A stretch of DNA of 64,000 nucleotides from the NCBI RefSeq assembly GCF_001942305.1, contig NZ_MKKE01000084.1:114925-178924 (forward strand), given 5' to 3'. The stretch comes from Saccharomonospora sp. CUA-673 (GTDB lineage: Bacteria; Actinomycetota; Actinomycetes; Mycobacteriales; Pseudonocardiaceae). The notes under the pieces were generated by a model that ran no database searches, was not told the DNA's origin, and saw only the letters and a list, made by a program, of their open reading frames with translations. Of the stretch, positions 37,188 to 47,092 are shown one piece after another. Numbering within the stretch: the first letter of the stretch is position 1; every line of letters begins with the position of its first letter. The position numbers and the translations under genes are program-made.

Positions 37188-37769
37188 ATGATCCTTCCCG
37201 ATCGCATCGCCCACGGCGTCGCGGCCGGCGACGTGCGGTGTGCCTACCGCAGATGGCAGAAGCCGCGGGTCACGGCCGGTTCAACGTTGCTCACCGTCGC
37301 CGGAATCGTGCGCATCGACGCCGTCAGCACGGTCGAGTCGAGCACAGTGACCGATGACGACGCACGCGCCGCGGGCTACGCATCCCGAACCGAGTTGCTC
37401 GCGACCTTCCGGGGTACACCGACCGATCCGGTCTTCCTGATCGAATTGAGCTGGGTCGGGGCGGACCCCCGCGACGCGCTGGCCGATACCGCCGAACTCG
37501 CTGCCTCGGACGTGACGGACATCGACGTCCTGCTCGACCGGCTGGACGCACGCGTGACGTGGGCGCGCCCGGTGTTGGCGCACCTCGCCGACGAACCCGG
37601 TGCCACCGCCGCACATCTCGCAGCGCGGCTCGACATGGACAAGGACGCGCTGAAGCGCCGAATCCGCAAGCTCAAAGAACACGGCCTGACCCGCTCGCTG
37701 AGCACCGGCTACGAGCTATCGCCGCGCGGCCGGGCCTACCTGTCCGCCCGAAACACCGGAACGAGCTAA
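37188..37769 (+). CDS. ASCH-domain protein with C-terminal winged-helix region
   Basis: 193 residues from ATG 37188 with GGAGG six bases upstream. Residues 1-~105 look like an ASCH domain (YRRWQKPRVTAGSTLLTVAG, DDARAAGYASRTELLATF, FLIELSWVG), a PUA-like RNA/modified-base-binding fold. Residues ~120-185 resemble a MarR/ArsR wing-helix (GATAAHLAARLDMDKDALKRRIRKLKEHGL). The combination suggests a nucleic-acid-sensing regulator; target unknown. Convergent with, and overlapping by four bases, the TetR gene. Confidence 0.7.
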   Translation: MILPDRIAHGVAAGDVRCAYRRWQKPRVTAGSTLLTVAGIVRIDAVSTVESSTVTDDDARAAGYASRTELLATFRGTPTDPVFLIELSWVGADPRDALADTAELAASDVTDIDVLLDRLDARVTWARPVLAHLADEPGATAAHLAARLDMDKDALKRRIRKLKEHGLTRSLSTGYELSPRGRAYLSARNTGTS

Positions 37770-38332
37770 TGGGGCAGGGCTGTGGACAGGACGGAGCGGA
37801 TTCGGGATACGTCGACGTCGGCGTCCTCGTCTCCGAGGAGGATGGCGGCGCACAGTCCGTCGGACAGGGCGACGAACGCGTCGACGACGTCCGGGTCGTC
37901 GGTGCGGGTGCGCGCGAGGTCGGCGACGTTGTCCCGCCAGCGGCGCGCGATCGGCCGCAGCGCCGGGCGGCGTGCCGCCAACGTCGACAGCTCGCGTTCG
38001 GCCAGCGCGCGCTCACGGCCCGGGCCCGCCGACTCCGCGATCAGCTCCGCGAGTCCGCCCACCGGATCGGCGTCCGCTTCGACCAGCTCGCGGATGCGTC
38101 GCGTGTACTCGTCGGTGACCCCGGTCAGGGCCGCGACGAGCAGGTCGTCGAGCGTCGCGAAGTAGTAGACCGTCAGGCTGGTGGTGATGCCCGCTTCCCT
38201 CGCCACGGTGCGGTGCGTGACCCCGGCGGCACCGTCGCGGCGCACGATGGCGAGCGTCGCCTCGATGATCTGTTCACGCTTGCGCCGGCCACGCGCCGTG
38301 CGCCCATCGACATTCTCGTGCTCAGCCACCAT
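37766..38332 (-). CDS. TetR-family regulator, second gene of the MFS operon
   Basis: 188 residues. N-terminal HTH: GRRKREQIIEATLAIVRRDG, GVTHRTVAREAGITTSLTVYYFATLDDLL. Ligand-binding helical C-terminus. Follows the MFS exporter by 9 bp on the same strand, so it is probably co-transcribed and represses its own operon through the dyad at 39904-39942. Confidence 0.9.
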   Translation of the reverse strand: MVAEHENVDGRTARGRRKREQIIEATLAIVRRDGAAGVTHRTVAREAGITTSLTVYYFATLDDLLVAALTGVTDEYTRRIRELVEADADPVGGLAELIAESAGPGRERALAERELSTLAARRPALRPIARRWRDNVADLARTRTDDPDVVDAFVALSDGLCAAILLGDEDADVDVSRIRSVLSTALPH

Positions 38333-38341
38333 CGTTCGCGC

Positions 38342-39880
38342 TCACTCGTCGCCTGCGGACTCCACCGAGACTAGCTGCTGGGCATCGCGTGCACCCAGCG
38401 GCGGCAGCCGTCGGAGCGTCACGAGACACGCCGCCGCGGCCACGGCGACCGCGACACCGGCGACCACCGCCGACACGTTCAGACCACCCGTGAACGCCGC
38501 CCGCGCCGACTCGAGCGCCGCCGACGGCACCTGATCGGCCACCGACACCGCCCCCGCGAGACTGTCGCGATAGGACTGTTCCGCACCATCCGACAGGCCG
38601 GGCGGCGGGTCGATCCCGCCGCGGTAGACCACCGTCGTGAGACTGCCCAGCAGCGCGACGCCGACCGCGATGCCGAGTTCCTGCACGGTCTCCGACATCG
38701 CCGCAGCCGAACCGGAGTTCGCCGGCGGCGCCGCTCCCACGACGATGTCGGTGCCCAGCGCGGCGATGACGCCGAGTCCGAAGTAGACGAACGCGAAGCC
38801 GGCGACCACCCGCAACGGTTCCCCGGCCCCGGCGACGGCCAACAACACGTAACCGGCCAGCGACAACACCAGCGTCGCGGCCATGACGACGCCCGGGGAC
38901 ACCCGCCGCGCCAGCAGCGGTGCGCCGATGGCGCCGACGAGCATCGCCAGCGCGGGCGGGCCCATCCACAGCCCCGCCACGGTCGGCGACAGCCCCTCGA
39001 CGAGTTGCAGGTACTGCGTGACCAGGAACATCACGCCGCCGAAACCGACCAGGCCCAGCAACAGCACCGACAACGCCGTCGAGAAGTCGCGGCTCGCGAA
39101 CAGCCGCATGTCGATCAACGGGTCGTCCAGCCGCAGCTGCCGCCGGACGAACACGACCCCGGCGGCGATCCCGACGACGGCCGCTGCCGTCGCCGCGGCG
39201 TCCACGCCCTCGGCGGAGGCGTGCTTGATCGCGTAGACGATGGACAGCATCGCCACGAGCGACAAACCGACACTGCGCAGGTCGATCCGCCCGCCGGACG
39301 TCCGGTACTCGGGCAGCAGGACCGGCGCCGCGACCAGCACGAGCACGGCCACCGGCACAGCGACCAGGAACACGGCGCCCCACCAGAACCCGGCGACGAG
39401 CACGCCACCGGCGACCGGACCCGCCGCCATGCCGAGCGCGAACATCGTCGCCCACACGCCGATGGCCAACGCCCGCTGCCGGACGTCCGTGAACAGGACG
39501 CTGATCAGCGACAATGTCGACGGCATGAGCGTCGCGCCGGCGATGCCGAGCAGGGCTCGGGCCACGATCAGCCACAGCGCGCTGGGCGCGAACGCGGCGA
39601 ACACGGACGCCGCCCCGAACGCCGCCATACCGATCAGCAACAGACGACGTCGGCCGAGCCGGTCACCCAACGTCCCCATGGTGACCAGGAAGCCGGCGAT
39701 GAAGAAGCCGTACGCATCCATGATCCACAGCGACTCGGCCGCCGTCGGGTTCAGATCGTCGACGAGGTTCGGCACGACCAGGTACAGCGCCGTGACGTCC
39801 AGCCCCAGCAACATCGTCGGCAGCGCCAGCAGGGCCAGACCTGCCCACTCGCGCCATCCCGCACGCTTCGACGTCTCCAT
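38342..39880 (-). CDS. MFS drug exporter, DHA2 (EmrB/QacA) type, 14 helices
   Basis: 512 residues, 14 predicted membrane helices. Motif A-like loop GTLGDRLGRRRLLLIG between helices 2 and 3 and helix 5 motif C-like GPVAGGVLV, typical of proton-coupled drug/H+ antiporters. Substrate unknown. First gene of a two-gene operon with its TetR repressor; the upstream dyad covers the promoter. Confidence 0.92.
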   Translation of the reverse strand: METSKRAGWREWAGLALLALPTMLLGLDVTALYLVVPNLVDDLNPTAAESLWIMDAYGFFIAGFLVTMGTLGDRLGRRRLLLIGMAAFGAASVFAAFAPSALWLIVARALLGIAGATLMPSTLSLISVLFTDVRQRALAIGVWATMFALGMAAGPVAGGVLVAGFWWGAVFLVAVPVAVLVLVAAPVLLPEYRTSGGRIDLRSVGLSLVAMLSIVYAIKHASAEGVDAAATAAAVVGIAAGVVFVRRQLRLDDPLIDMRLFASRDFSTALSVLLLGLVGFGGVMFLVTQYLQLVEGLSPTVAGLWMGPPALAMLVGAIGAPLLARRVSPGVVMAATLVLSLAGYVLLAVAGAGEPLRVVAGFAFVYFGLGVIAALGTDIVVGAAPPANSGSAAAMSETVQELGIAVGVALLGSLTTVVYRGGIDPPPGLSDGAEQSYRDSLAGAVSVADQVPSAALESARAAFTGGLNVSAVVAGVAVAVAAAACLVTLRRLPPLGARDAQQLVSVESAGDE

Positions 39881-39903
39881 GTTCGCCGCACCCCCGACCA
39901 GCC

Positions 39904-39942
39904 AAGTTGAACGATAGTACTATTAGTACCATGGTTCAACTT
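39904..39942. promoter_or_regulatory. Nested operator upstream of the MFS exporter
   Basis: Outer arms AAGTTGAAC (39904-39912) and GTTCAACTT (39934-39942) are exact complements. Inside lies a 19-bp pseudo-palindrome, ATAGTACTA (39914-39922), a central T, then TAGTACCAT (39924-39932), matching at 8 of 9 positions per arm. AT-rich site 24-62 bp before the start codon; the TetR protein of the operon is the likely ligand. Confidence 0.75.
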
Positions 39943-39954
39943 CGTAGGTCGAGA

Positions 39955-40013
39955 GAAGCTCCCGTGGGCCCCATGGTCGCGTTGAACGCGACTATGGGGC
40001 CCTTGGGAGCTTC
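39955..40013. repeat. Dispersed palindrome, copy R4
   Basis: The most symmetrical copy: left GAAGCTCCCgtGGGCCCCAT then GGTCGCGTT, centre GA, right ACGCGACTATGGGGCCC then TTGGGAGCTTC. Lies 22 bp beyond the restored stop of the E2 gene (40035), so a terminator function for the dehydrogenase operon is likely. It also borders the MFS operator. Confidence 0.85.
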
Positions 40014-40034
40014 TTGGTGGGGTTGCCTCGTGGG

Positions 40035-41509
40035 CTAGAAGGTGATGGCCATGGCGGGGTCGGCCATGAGGGCGCGACGTCGGCGAGGAACTCCGAGCCC
40101 TGCTGGCCGTCGATGACGCGGTGGTCGAACGACAACGACAGTTGCATCACCTTGCGCACCGCGAGTTCGCCGTCGACGACCCACGGCATGTCGCGGATCG
40201 CGCCGACGGCCAGGATCGCGGACTCGCCGGGGTTGATGATCGGCGTTCCCGTGTCGACCCCGAACACGCCCACATTGGTGATCGTGAACGTCCCGTTCAG
40301 CATGTCCGCAGGCGTCGTCTTGCCGTCACGCGCCGTGGCCGTCAGCTCCTCGATGGCACCGGCGAGTTCGGCCAACGACATCGCGTCCGCGTCGCGGATC
40401 TTCGGCACCACCAGGCCCCGCGGCGTCGCGGCCGCGATCCCCAGGTGCACGTAGTCCTTGAACACGATCTCGCCCGTGTCGCCGTCCCACAGCGAGTTGA
40501 TCTCGGGGGTGCGCTTCGCCGCCAGGCACACGGCCTTCGCCGCGAACGCCAACGGCGTCAGCTTGACGCCCGCGAACTCCCGGCTCGACCTCAGCTTCGC
40601 CCGCAGGTCCATCATCGGCGTGACGTCGACGGTCAGGAACTCCGTCACGTGCGGCGCCGTGAACGCGCTGTCGACCATCGCCTGCGCCGTCGCCTTGCGC
40701 ACACCCTTGATCGGCACCCGGCGTTCCCGCGTGGACGGATCGACCGGCGCCACCGAACCACCCGGCACGACACCGTTCGACCCGACGCCGGTCGGCGCGC
40801 CGCCCTGGTCGACCACACGCTGCACGTCCTCGCGCGTGATCACCCCGCCGTCGCCGGAACCGGCCAACGTCCGCAGGTCCACGCCGAGGTCCTTCGCGAG
40901 CTTGCGCACCGGCGGCTTCGCCAACGGCACGTATCCGCCCGCGGCCGCAGCAACAGCCCCGGAGCCGGGCTCGGCAACCGGCGCCGCCGCAGCGGATTCA
41001 GGTGCAACGGATTGAGGTGCAACGGATTGAGGTGCAACGGGTTCCGCTGCAACGGCACCGTTCGCACCGGAACCGTTCGCGCCCGCGGCGACGCCCGCCT
41101 TACGGGGACGCCGTTTCGTGCTCGCCGCCTTCGACCCGTAGCCGACGAGCGGCTTCATCTCGTCCGCGTCCCCGGAATCCGCAGCAGCGTCCGAAGAAGC
41201 AGCCTCCGGAGAGGCAGCCGCGACGGCCGAACCGTTGGCCGCGGACCCGCCGCCGGCACCGTGCGGGTCGACGTCGACGGTGAGGATCGGCGTGCCGACC
41301 TCGACGGTCTGGCCGGGTTCGACGTGCAGTTCGGTGATGACGCCTGCCCACGGGATGGGCAGTTCGACGGCGGCCTTCGCGGTCTCGACCTCGACGACGA
41401 TCTGGTTCACCGTCACCTCGTCGCCCGGCTTGACCTTCCAGTCGAGGATGTCGGCCTCGGTGAGCCCCTCCGCGGTGTCGGCGAGGGGAAACTGCTTGTA
41501 CTCAGGCAT
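40035..41509 (-). CDS. 2-oxo acid dehydrogenase E2 (dihydrolipoamide acyltransferase), frame broken at 3' end
   Basis: About 491 residues. N-terminal lipoyl domain with VETAKAAVEL (lipoyl Lys45), an Ala/Pro/Gly linker with a VAPQS repeat, a peripheral subunit-binding domain (PPVRKLAKDLGVDL...ITREDVQ) and the catalytic domain ending in the SFDHRVIDG motif with active His and Asp. At about 40073 one base is missing; restoring it gives DVAALMADPAMAITF and a TAG at 40035-40037, the family-typical end, in place of an atypical Pro-rich tail. Transfers acyl groups from E1 to CoA. Confidence 0.93.
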
Positions 41510-41518
41510 GAATCCTCC

Positions 41519-42546
41519 TCACCATTCCAGCGCGCGGTCGACGGCGTGCAGGACCCGGTCGAGGTCCGGCAGGAAGTGTTCCTCGAGTTTCGCCGGCGGG
41601 TACGGGGTGTCGAACCCGGTGACGCGCTGGACGGGTGCCTCGAGGGAGTAGAAGCATTCCTGCTGGACGCGCGCGGCGACCTCGGAGGCCAGCGACACCT
41701 CGCCGGAGGCCTCGCTGACGACCACGAGCCGGCCGGTGCGCCGCACCGACTCGAACACCGGGTCCAGGTCGAGCGGGGACAACGTGCGCAGGTCGACGAC
41801 CTCGAGCGAGGTGCCCTCCTCCTGCGCGGCGGTGGCCGCGTCGAGGGCGACCTTCACCGACGGCCCGTAGGCGGCGACGGTCGCGGCGGTGCCGTGCCGC
41901 ACGACGCGCGAGGCGTGCAGCGGTTCGGGCGTGACCGTGGTGTCGACCGGCGCCTTCAACGCCGTCGAGTGGTACAGCTTCTTCGGTTCGAAGAACAGCA
42001 CGGGGTCGTCGGAGTCGATGGCCTGCCGCAACATCCAGTAGGCGTCGACGGGGTTCGAGCACGAGACGACCTTGAGCCCCGGGATGTGCGAGAACAGCGA
42101 CTCGGGCGACTCGGAGTGGTGCTCGACGGCACCGATCCCGCCGCCGAACGGCACGCGGATCACCACGGGCGCTTGAGCCTGCCCTGCGAGCGGTAGCGCA
42201 GTTTCGCCAGCTGACTGGAGATCTGATCGAACGCGGGGAAGATGAAACCCTCGAACTGGATCTCGCACACGGGACGGAACCCGCGCACGGCGAGCCCGAC
42301 GGCCGTGCCGACGATGCCGGACTCGGCGAGCGGCGTGTCGAGCACGCGGTGTTCGCCGAAGTCCTTCTGCAGTCCGTCGGTGACGCGGAAGACGCCGCCG
42401 AGCTTGCCGACGTCCTCGCCCATGACGATGACCTTCGGGTCGGCCTCCATCGACGCGCGCAGCGCCTCGTTGAGCGCCTTGCCGATGGTCAGGTTCGCGA
42501 CCTTCGTGTCCGGGGTGTCCACAGGGGACGCTGCGGGTGCGGCCAT
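41519..42546 (-). CDS. 2-oxo acid dehydrogenase E1 beta subunit, frame broken
   Basis: About 342 residues after restoring one base near 42181 (GGC CAG GCT). First part: LTIGKALNEALRASMEADPKVIVMGEDVG, quoted in part, and GIVGTAVGLAVRGFRPVCEIQF; second part: VVIRVPFGGGIGAVEHHSESPES, DAYWMLRQAI, and the conserved VVDLRTLSPLD. Binds TPP with E1 alpha; branched-chain or pyruvate specificity cannot be settled, but the separate alpha/beta E1 genes favour a branched-chain-type complex. Start overlaps the E1 alpha stop (TGATG). Confidence 0.92.
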
Positions 42547-43760
42547 CAGTGCTCACCTCCCGCGAAACCGGCGAGGTAACCGAGGTACTCCTCGCGCTGG
42601 GCGTCCAAAGTGGCCGGTGTGTCGGCGTAGACCTCGCTGAAGATCCGCTCGGGCGGCGGATCGGGCATGGTGAAGCAGTGATCGCGCAACTGCGCGGCGA
42701 ACTCGTCGGACTCCGTGTCGACCGAGTCGAAGAACTCCTGGTCGGCGAAGCCGGCACGCGCGAGGTAGGCGCGCACGCGCTCGATCGGGTCCTTCAACTT
42801 CCACGCCTCGAGCTCGTCGGAGAGCCGGTAGCGCGTCGGGTCGTCGGTCGTGGTGTGGGCGTCCATGCGGTAGGTGAACGCCTCGATCAGCACCGGACCG
42901 TTGCCGCGCCGGCACTCCTCGAGCGCCCACCGCGTCACGGCCAGGCAGGCCAGGACGTCGTTGCCGTCGACCCGGATGCCGGGGAAGCCGTAGCCGCGGG
43001 CGCGCTGGTACAGCGGCAGCCGCGACTGGCGTTCGGTCGGCTCGGAGATCGCCCACTGGTTGTTCTGGCAGAAGTAGACGATCGGCGCGTCGTACACCGC
43101 GCCCCACACGAAGCCCTCGTGCACGTCGCCCTGGCTGGTGGCGCCGTCGCCGAAGTAGACGATGGTGGCCTGGTTCTCGGCGTCGTCGGCGTTGCCGACC
43201 TTGCCGTCGAACCGCTGGCCCATCGCGTACCCGGCGGCGTTGAGCACCTGGTTGCCGATGACGATCGTGTACGGGTGGAAGCCGTGCGCCGCCGGGTCCC
43301 AGCCCGAGTGGTCGGTGCACCGGAAGATGCCCAGCAGTTCGCGGAAGTCGACGCCGCGCGTGTACGCGACACCGTGTTCCCGGTAGCTGGGGAAGGCCAT
43401 GTCGTCCGGGCGCAGCGCGCGACCCGAGCCGATCTGCGCGGCCTCCTGGCCCAGCAGCGGCACCCAGATGCCGAGCTGGCCCTGCCGCTGCATGGCGTTG
43501 GACTCCCGATCGGCTCGGCGCACCAGCACCATGTCGCGGTACAACCCGCGCAGTGCCTCGGCATCGACGTCGGAGAGGTAGGGGTCGAACCGGCTGTCGG
43601 TCAGCCGCTCACCTTCGGGCGTGAGCAGCTGGGTCAGCTCGGCACCGCCTTCTGTCGTCGCTCGCAAACCCGCGATCACCTGCTCCGGAGACGGTTGAGC
43701 TGCTGTCGCGGCTGGTCCGGCACCGGGTTCCGGTCGCGTCCACTGTTCTGGGGACGGCAT
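42546..43760 (-). CDS. 2-oxo acid dehydrogenase E1 alpha subunit
   Basis: 404 residues from ATG 43758-43760, with GGAGGAG five bases upstream. TPP-binding motif GDGATSQGD ... FCQNN, and the phosphorylation-loop-like YRMDAHTTTDDPTRYR segment. About 60 disordered N-terminal residues precede the catalytic core. First gene of the E1alpha-E1beta-E2 operon; E3 is not in the window. Likely branched-chain 2-oxoacid decarboxylation feeding branched fatty-acid primers; specificity is inference. Confidence 0.93.
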   Translation of the reverse strand: MPSPEQWTRPEPGAGPAATAAQPSPEQVIAGLRATTEGGAELTQLLTPEGERLTDSRFDPYLSDVDAEALRGLYRDMVLVRRADRESNAMQRQGQLGIWVPLLGQEAAQIGSGRALRPDDMAFPSYREHGVAYTRGVDFRELLGIFRCTDHSGWDPAAHGFHPYTIVIGNQVLNAAGYAMGQRFDGKVGNADDAENQATIVYFGDGATSQGDVHEGFVWGAVYDAPIVYFCQNNQWAISEPTERQSRLPLYQRARGYGFPGIRVDGNDVLACLAVTRWALEECRRGNGPVLIEAFTYRMDAHTTTDDPTRYRLSDELEAWKLKDPIERVRAYLARAGFADQEFFDSVDTESDEFAAQLRDHCFTMPDPPPERIFSEVYADTPATLDAQREEYLGYLAGFAGGEH

Positions 43761-44118
43761 GGTTTCTCCTCCAGGTCGTGCCGTTCGGCCGCTTGTGGCA
43801 ACCGATACGGCTCGCCGCCGGCACCGCCGGCGCCGCGCCTGGTGTGGCCGCGCCGGTGTCCGTCGGCGGTGACGGTTCACGTCGCCATCCTGGCACGAAC
43901 GGGGGAGGTTTGCGGAGGGCCCGTGTCCGAATTTTTGTCGTTCCGGTGCCGCTGAACTGGGAAAATAGTTGGACCACCGACGGTGTGCCCGCCGAAAGTC
44001 TGGCATCCATCCGGGGGCTGGCCAGGCCCGTTCGGCGGCGGCCGCGCGGCGTCGTGACGGGGTGTGCAACCTCTGTACGCGGTGAGCGAAACCGGTCACA
44101 TCGCCCGGACATGTTTGG
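43761..44118. other. Divergent promoter region
   Basis: 358 bp between the dehydrogenase operon (minus) and the first M20 peptidase (plus). No gene is supported; GC is slightly reduced around 43930-43990. I see no clear operator. Confidence 0.35.
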
Positions 44119-44127
44119 ATGGCGGCC

Positions 44128-45555
44128 ATGGACACGACGGTGCTGCGCGAGACGGTCCGTAACCGCTGGGCCCCGGATTCCGGTGTCGCGTTGGAAGGGC
44201 TGTCGGGCCTGGTGGAGATACCGGCGCTGTCGCCGTCGTTCGACGTCGAGTGGCAGGCCACGGGCGCGTTGCACGCCGCGGTCGACCACGTCCGCGCCTA
44301 CCTGGACGCGCGCGGACTGCCCGGCGCGACGAGCGAGGTCGTCGAGCTGCCCGGCCGCACGCCGGTGCTGTTGCTGGACGTCCCGGCGACCGGCGAGGCG
44401 ACCACCGACGAGACGGTCGTCGTCTACGGCCACCTCGACAAGCAGCCCGCGGCGGGCGAGTGGTCACCGGGGCTCGGCCCGTGGACGCCCGTGGTCAAGG
44501 ACGGCCGGCTGTATGGCCGCGGCGCCAACGACGACGGCTACGCCGCGTACGCCGCCGCGACGGCCCTCGAGGGGCTGCACGCCGCGGGTGGGGCGCACGC
44601 GCGCACCGTGGTGCTGCTCGAGACGTGCGAGGAGTCCGGCAGCCCCGACCTGGGCGCCTACCTCGAGCACCTGCGCCCGCGCCTCGGCGACGTCGGCCTC
44701 GTCGTCTGCCTCGACACCTCCGGCGCCGACCACGAACGGCTGTGGCTCGCGACGTCGCTGCGCGGGATGATCTCGTTCGACCTCACCGTGCGGGTGCTCA
44801 CCTCGGGTGTCCACTCCGGACACGCCAGCGGCTTCGTGCCCAGCAGTTTCCGCGTGCTGCGCGCCCTGCTCGACCGCATCGAGGACCCGCGCACCGGCGA
44901 ACTGCACCTGCCCGAGCTCGTCACGGAGGTGCCGGCCGACCGGCTCGCCGAGGTGCGCGCGGCGGGCGCGGCGCTCGCGCCGACACTGCCGCTCGTCGAG
45001 GGCATGCGGTACGCGAAGGACGACGTCACCGGCCAGGTGCTGGCCAACACGTGGGAGACCACGCTGTCGGTGACCGGCGCCGACGGGCTGCCGCCGCTGG
45101 CCGACGCCGGCAACGTGCTGCGGCCGTACACGAGCGTCAAGCTCAGCTTCCGGCTGCCGCCGACGGTCGACGGCGCCACCGCACTGGAAGCGCTGACCAG
45201 GACCCTGACGACGGATCCGCCGTACGGCGCGCAGGTCGAGGTCGCCCGCACCGACGCTGCCACGGGCTGGAACGCAGGCCCCCGCGCCGCCTGGCTGGAA
45301 TCCACTTTGGACACCGTGAGCGACGACGTGTTCGGCCTGCCGTGGCGGGCGCTCGGCCTGGGCGGCACGATCCCGTTCCTCGGCATGTTCGGCCGCGCCT
45401 ACCCGGACGCGCAGTTCGTCGTCACCGGACCGCGCGGACCCGGCAACAACGCGCACGTCCCCGACGAATGGCTGCACCTCGAACAGACCGAACGGGTCAC
45501 CGAGGCCGTCGCCCGCATCATCGACGCGCACGCACGCACGCGCACGGGCGCGTGA
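44128..45555 (+). CDS. M20-family metallopeptidase (dipeptidase-like), copy 1
   Basis: 475 residues from ATG 44128 (ATG 44119 is possible). Metal-site pattern of M20/M28-like peptidases: YGHLDKQP (His and Asp), RGANDDG, ETCEESGSPDL (catalytic Glu pair), CLDTSG and NNAHVPDEW near the C-terminus (His). Architecture and length match carnosinase-type CNDP/DapE-like dipeptidases. A tandem paralog starts 6 bp after its stop. Cytosolic dipeptide hydrolysis is expected; substrate unknown. Confidence 0.9.
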   Translation: MDTTVLRETVRNRWAPDSGVALEGLSGLVEIPALSPSFDVEWQATGALHAAVDHVRAYLDARGLPGATSEVVELPGRTPVLLLDVPATGEATTDETVVVYGHLDKQPAAGEWSPGLGPWTPVVKDGRLYGRGANDDGYAAYAAATALEGLHAAGGAHARTVVLLETCEESGSPDLGAYLEHLRPRLGDVGLVVCLDTSGADHERLWLATSLRGMISFDLTVRVLTSGVHSGHASGFVPSSFRVLRALLDRIEDPRTGELHLPELVTEVPADRLAEVRAAGAALAPTLPLVEGMRYAKDDVTGQVLANTWETTLSVTGADGLPPLADAGNVLRPYTSVKLSFRLPPTVDGATALEALTRTLTTDPPYGAQVEVARTDAATGWNAGPRAAWLESTLDTVSDDVFGLPWRALGLGGTIPFLGMFGRAYPDAQFVVTGPRGPGNNAHVPDEWLHLEQTERVTEAVARIIDAHARTRTGA

Positions 45556-45561
45556 GGCAGG

Positions 45562-46991
45562 ATGGCGAACGTGGAACAGCAACGTGTGAGCGAGACCGTC
45601 CGCAAGACGTGGTCCGACGACATCCTGCCCAGCCTGTCCGGCCTCGTCGAGATCCCCGCCCTGTCGCCGGCGTTCGACCCCGAGTGGGCCACGACCGGTC
45701 ACCTCGACGCCGCGATCGAGCACGTCCGCGCCTGGATGGCCGCCCGGGAGATCCCCGGCGCCACCGTCGACGTCGTCCGGCTCGACGGCCGTAGTCCGGT
45801 GCTGCTGCTCGACGTGCCCGCCACGCCGGCGCCGAGGACGCGGGCACCGTGCTGCTCTACGGCCACCTGGACAAGCAGCCGCCGGTCGGCGGCTGGTCCG
45901 AGGGCCTCGGACCGTGGACGCCGGTGCGCGACGGGCACAAGCTGTTCGGCCGCGGCTCGGCCGACGACGGCTACGCCGGGTACGCCGCGACGGCCGCGCT
46001 CGAGGCGGTCCGCGCGGGCGGCGGCGCGCACGCCCGGTCGGTCGTGCTGCTGGAGACCGGCGAGGAGTCCGGCAGCCCCGACCTGCCCGCCTACCTGGAG
46101 CACCTGGCCGAACGGCTCGGCCGCGTCACGTTCGTCGTGTGCCTCGACTCCGGTGGCCACGACTACGAACGGCTGTGGCTGACGACGTCGCTGCGCGGCA
46201 TGGCACAGATCGACGTCACGGTGCGCGTGCTCGACTCGGCCCAGCACTCGGGCCTGGCCAGCGGCGTCGTGCCGTCGTCGTTCCGCGTGCTGCGCACCCT
46301 GCTCGACCGGCTCGAGGACTCGGGCACCGGCGAGGTGTTGATCCCCGAGGCCAACGTGACGATCCCGACCAACCGCGTCGAGGAGGCGCGCGCGACCGCC
46401 GAGATCACCCCGCCCGGCGCGGTTGCCACGACGTTCCCGCTGCACGGCTCGACCCGCGCCGTCGCCGACGACGACGTCGAGCTGCTGCTGAACAACGCGT
46501 GGCGACCGACGCTGTCGGTGATCGGCGCCGCCGGGTTCCCCGACCCCGCCGAGGCCGGCAACGTGCTGCGCAGCGAGTCGACGCTCGCGTTGAGCTTCCG
46601 CCTGCCGCCCACCGCCGACTCGGCGGCCGCGCTCGAGGCGATCACCAAGGCCCTCACCACCGACGTGCCCTACGACGCGACGGTCGAGCTCGGCGGGATC
46701 GAGGCCGCCGACGGCTGGAACGCCCCCGACGCCGCGCCGTGGCTCGCCGCCACGCTCGAGTCGGTCAGCACCACCGTCTTCGACGCGCCGTGGCGCACCA
46801 GCGGCCTCGGCGGGTCGATCCCGTTCATGGGCCTGCTCGGCGAGAAGTACCCGGAGGCGCAGTTCCTCGTCACCGGCGCGCTGGGCCCGGACTCGAACGC
46901 CCACGTGCCCGACGAGTGGCTGCACGTCCCGCAGGCCGAACGCGTCACCGAAGCGGTGGCCCACTTCCTCGACGCCCACGCCAACGGCTGA
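45562..46991 (+). CDS. M20-family metallopeptidase (dipeptidase-like), copy 2, frame broken
   Basis: About 476 residues after restoring one G near 45825. Same motifs as copy 1: YGHLDKQP, RGSADDGYAGYAAT, ETGEESGSPDL, CLDSGG, SNAHVPDEW. Aligned end to end with copy 1 and clearly homologous throughout, so the pair arose by tandem duplication and diverged. The spacing of 6 bp implies co-transcription. A 21-bp tandem repeat begins 4 bp after the stop. Confidence 0.9.
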
Positions 46992-46994
46992 CCC

Positions 46995-47078
46995 CACGAC
47001 GCCGTGTCAGCGTTCCACGACGGCGTGTCAGCAGCTCACGACGCCGTGTCAGCAGCTCACGGCGCCGTGTTGGCGGTT
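46995..47078. repeat. 21-bp tandem repeat, locus A (four units)
   Basis: Units at 46995-47015, 47016-47036, 47037-47057 and 47058-47078. The core CACGACGCCGTGTCAGC is nearly constant; the last unit changes CA to TG (GTGTTGGC). No spacers. Sits between the convergent M20 and VOC genes. The same unit recurs at 63795-63878. Confidence 0.88.
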
Positions 47079-47092
47079 CGGGGGCGGGGTCG

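Noticed and set aside
39992..40062. A Pro-rich C-terminal extension of the E2 protein overlapping palindrome R4
   Set aside because: Restoring one base near 40073 yields a standard E2 C-terminus with a stop at 40035, leaving R4 fully intergenic.
46995..47078. CRISPR array
   Set aside because: The 21-bp units are directly adjacent with no spacers, and no cas genes are in the window.
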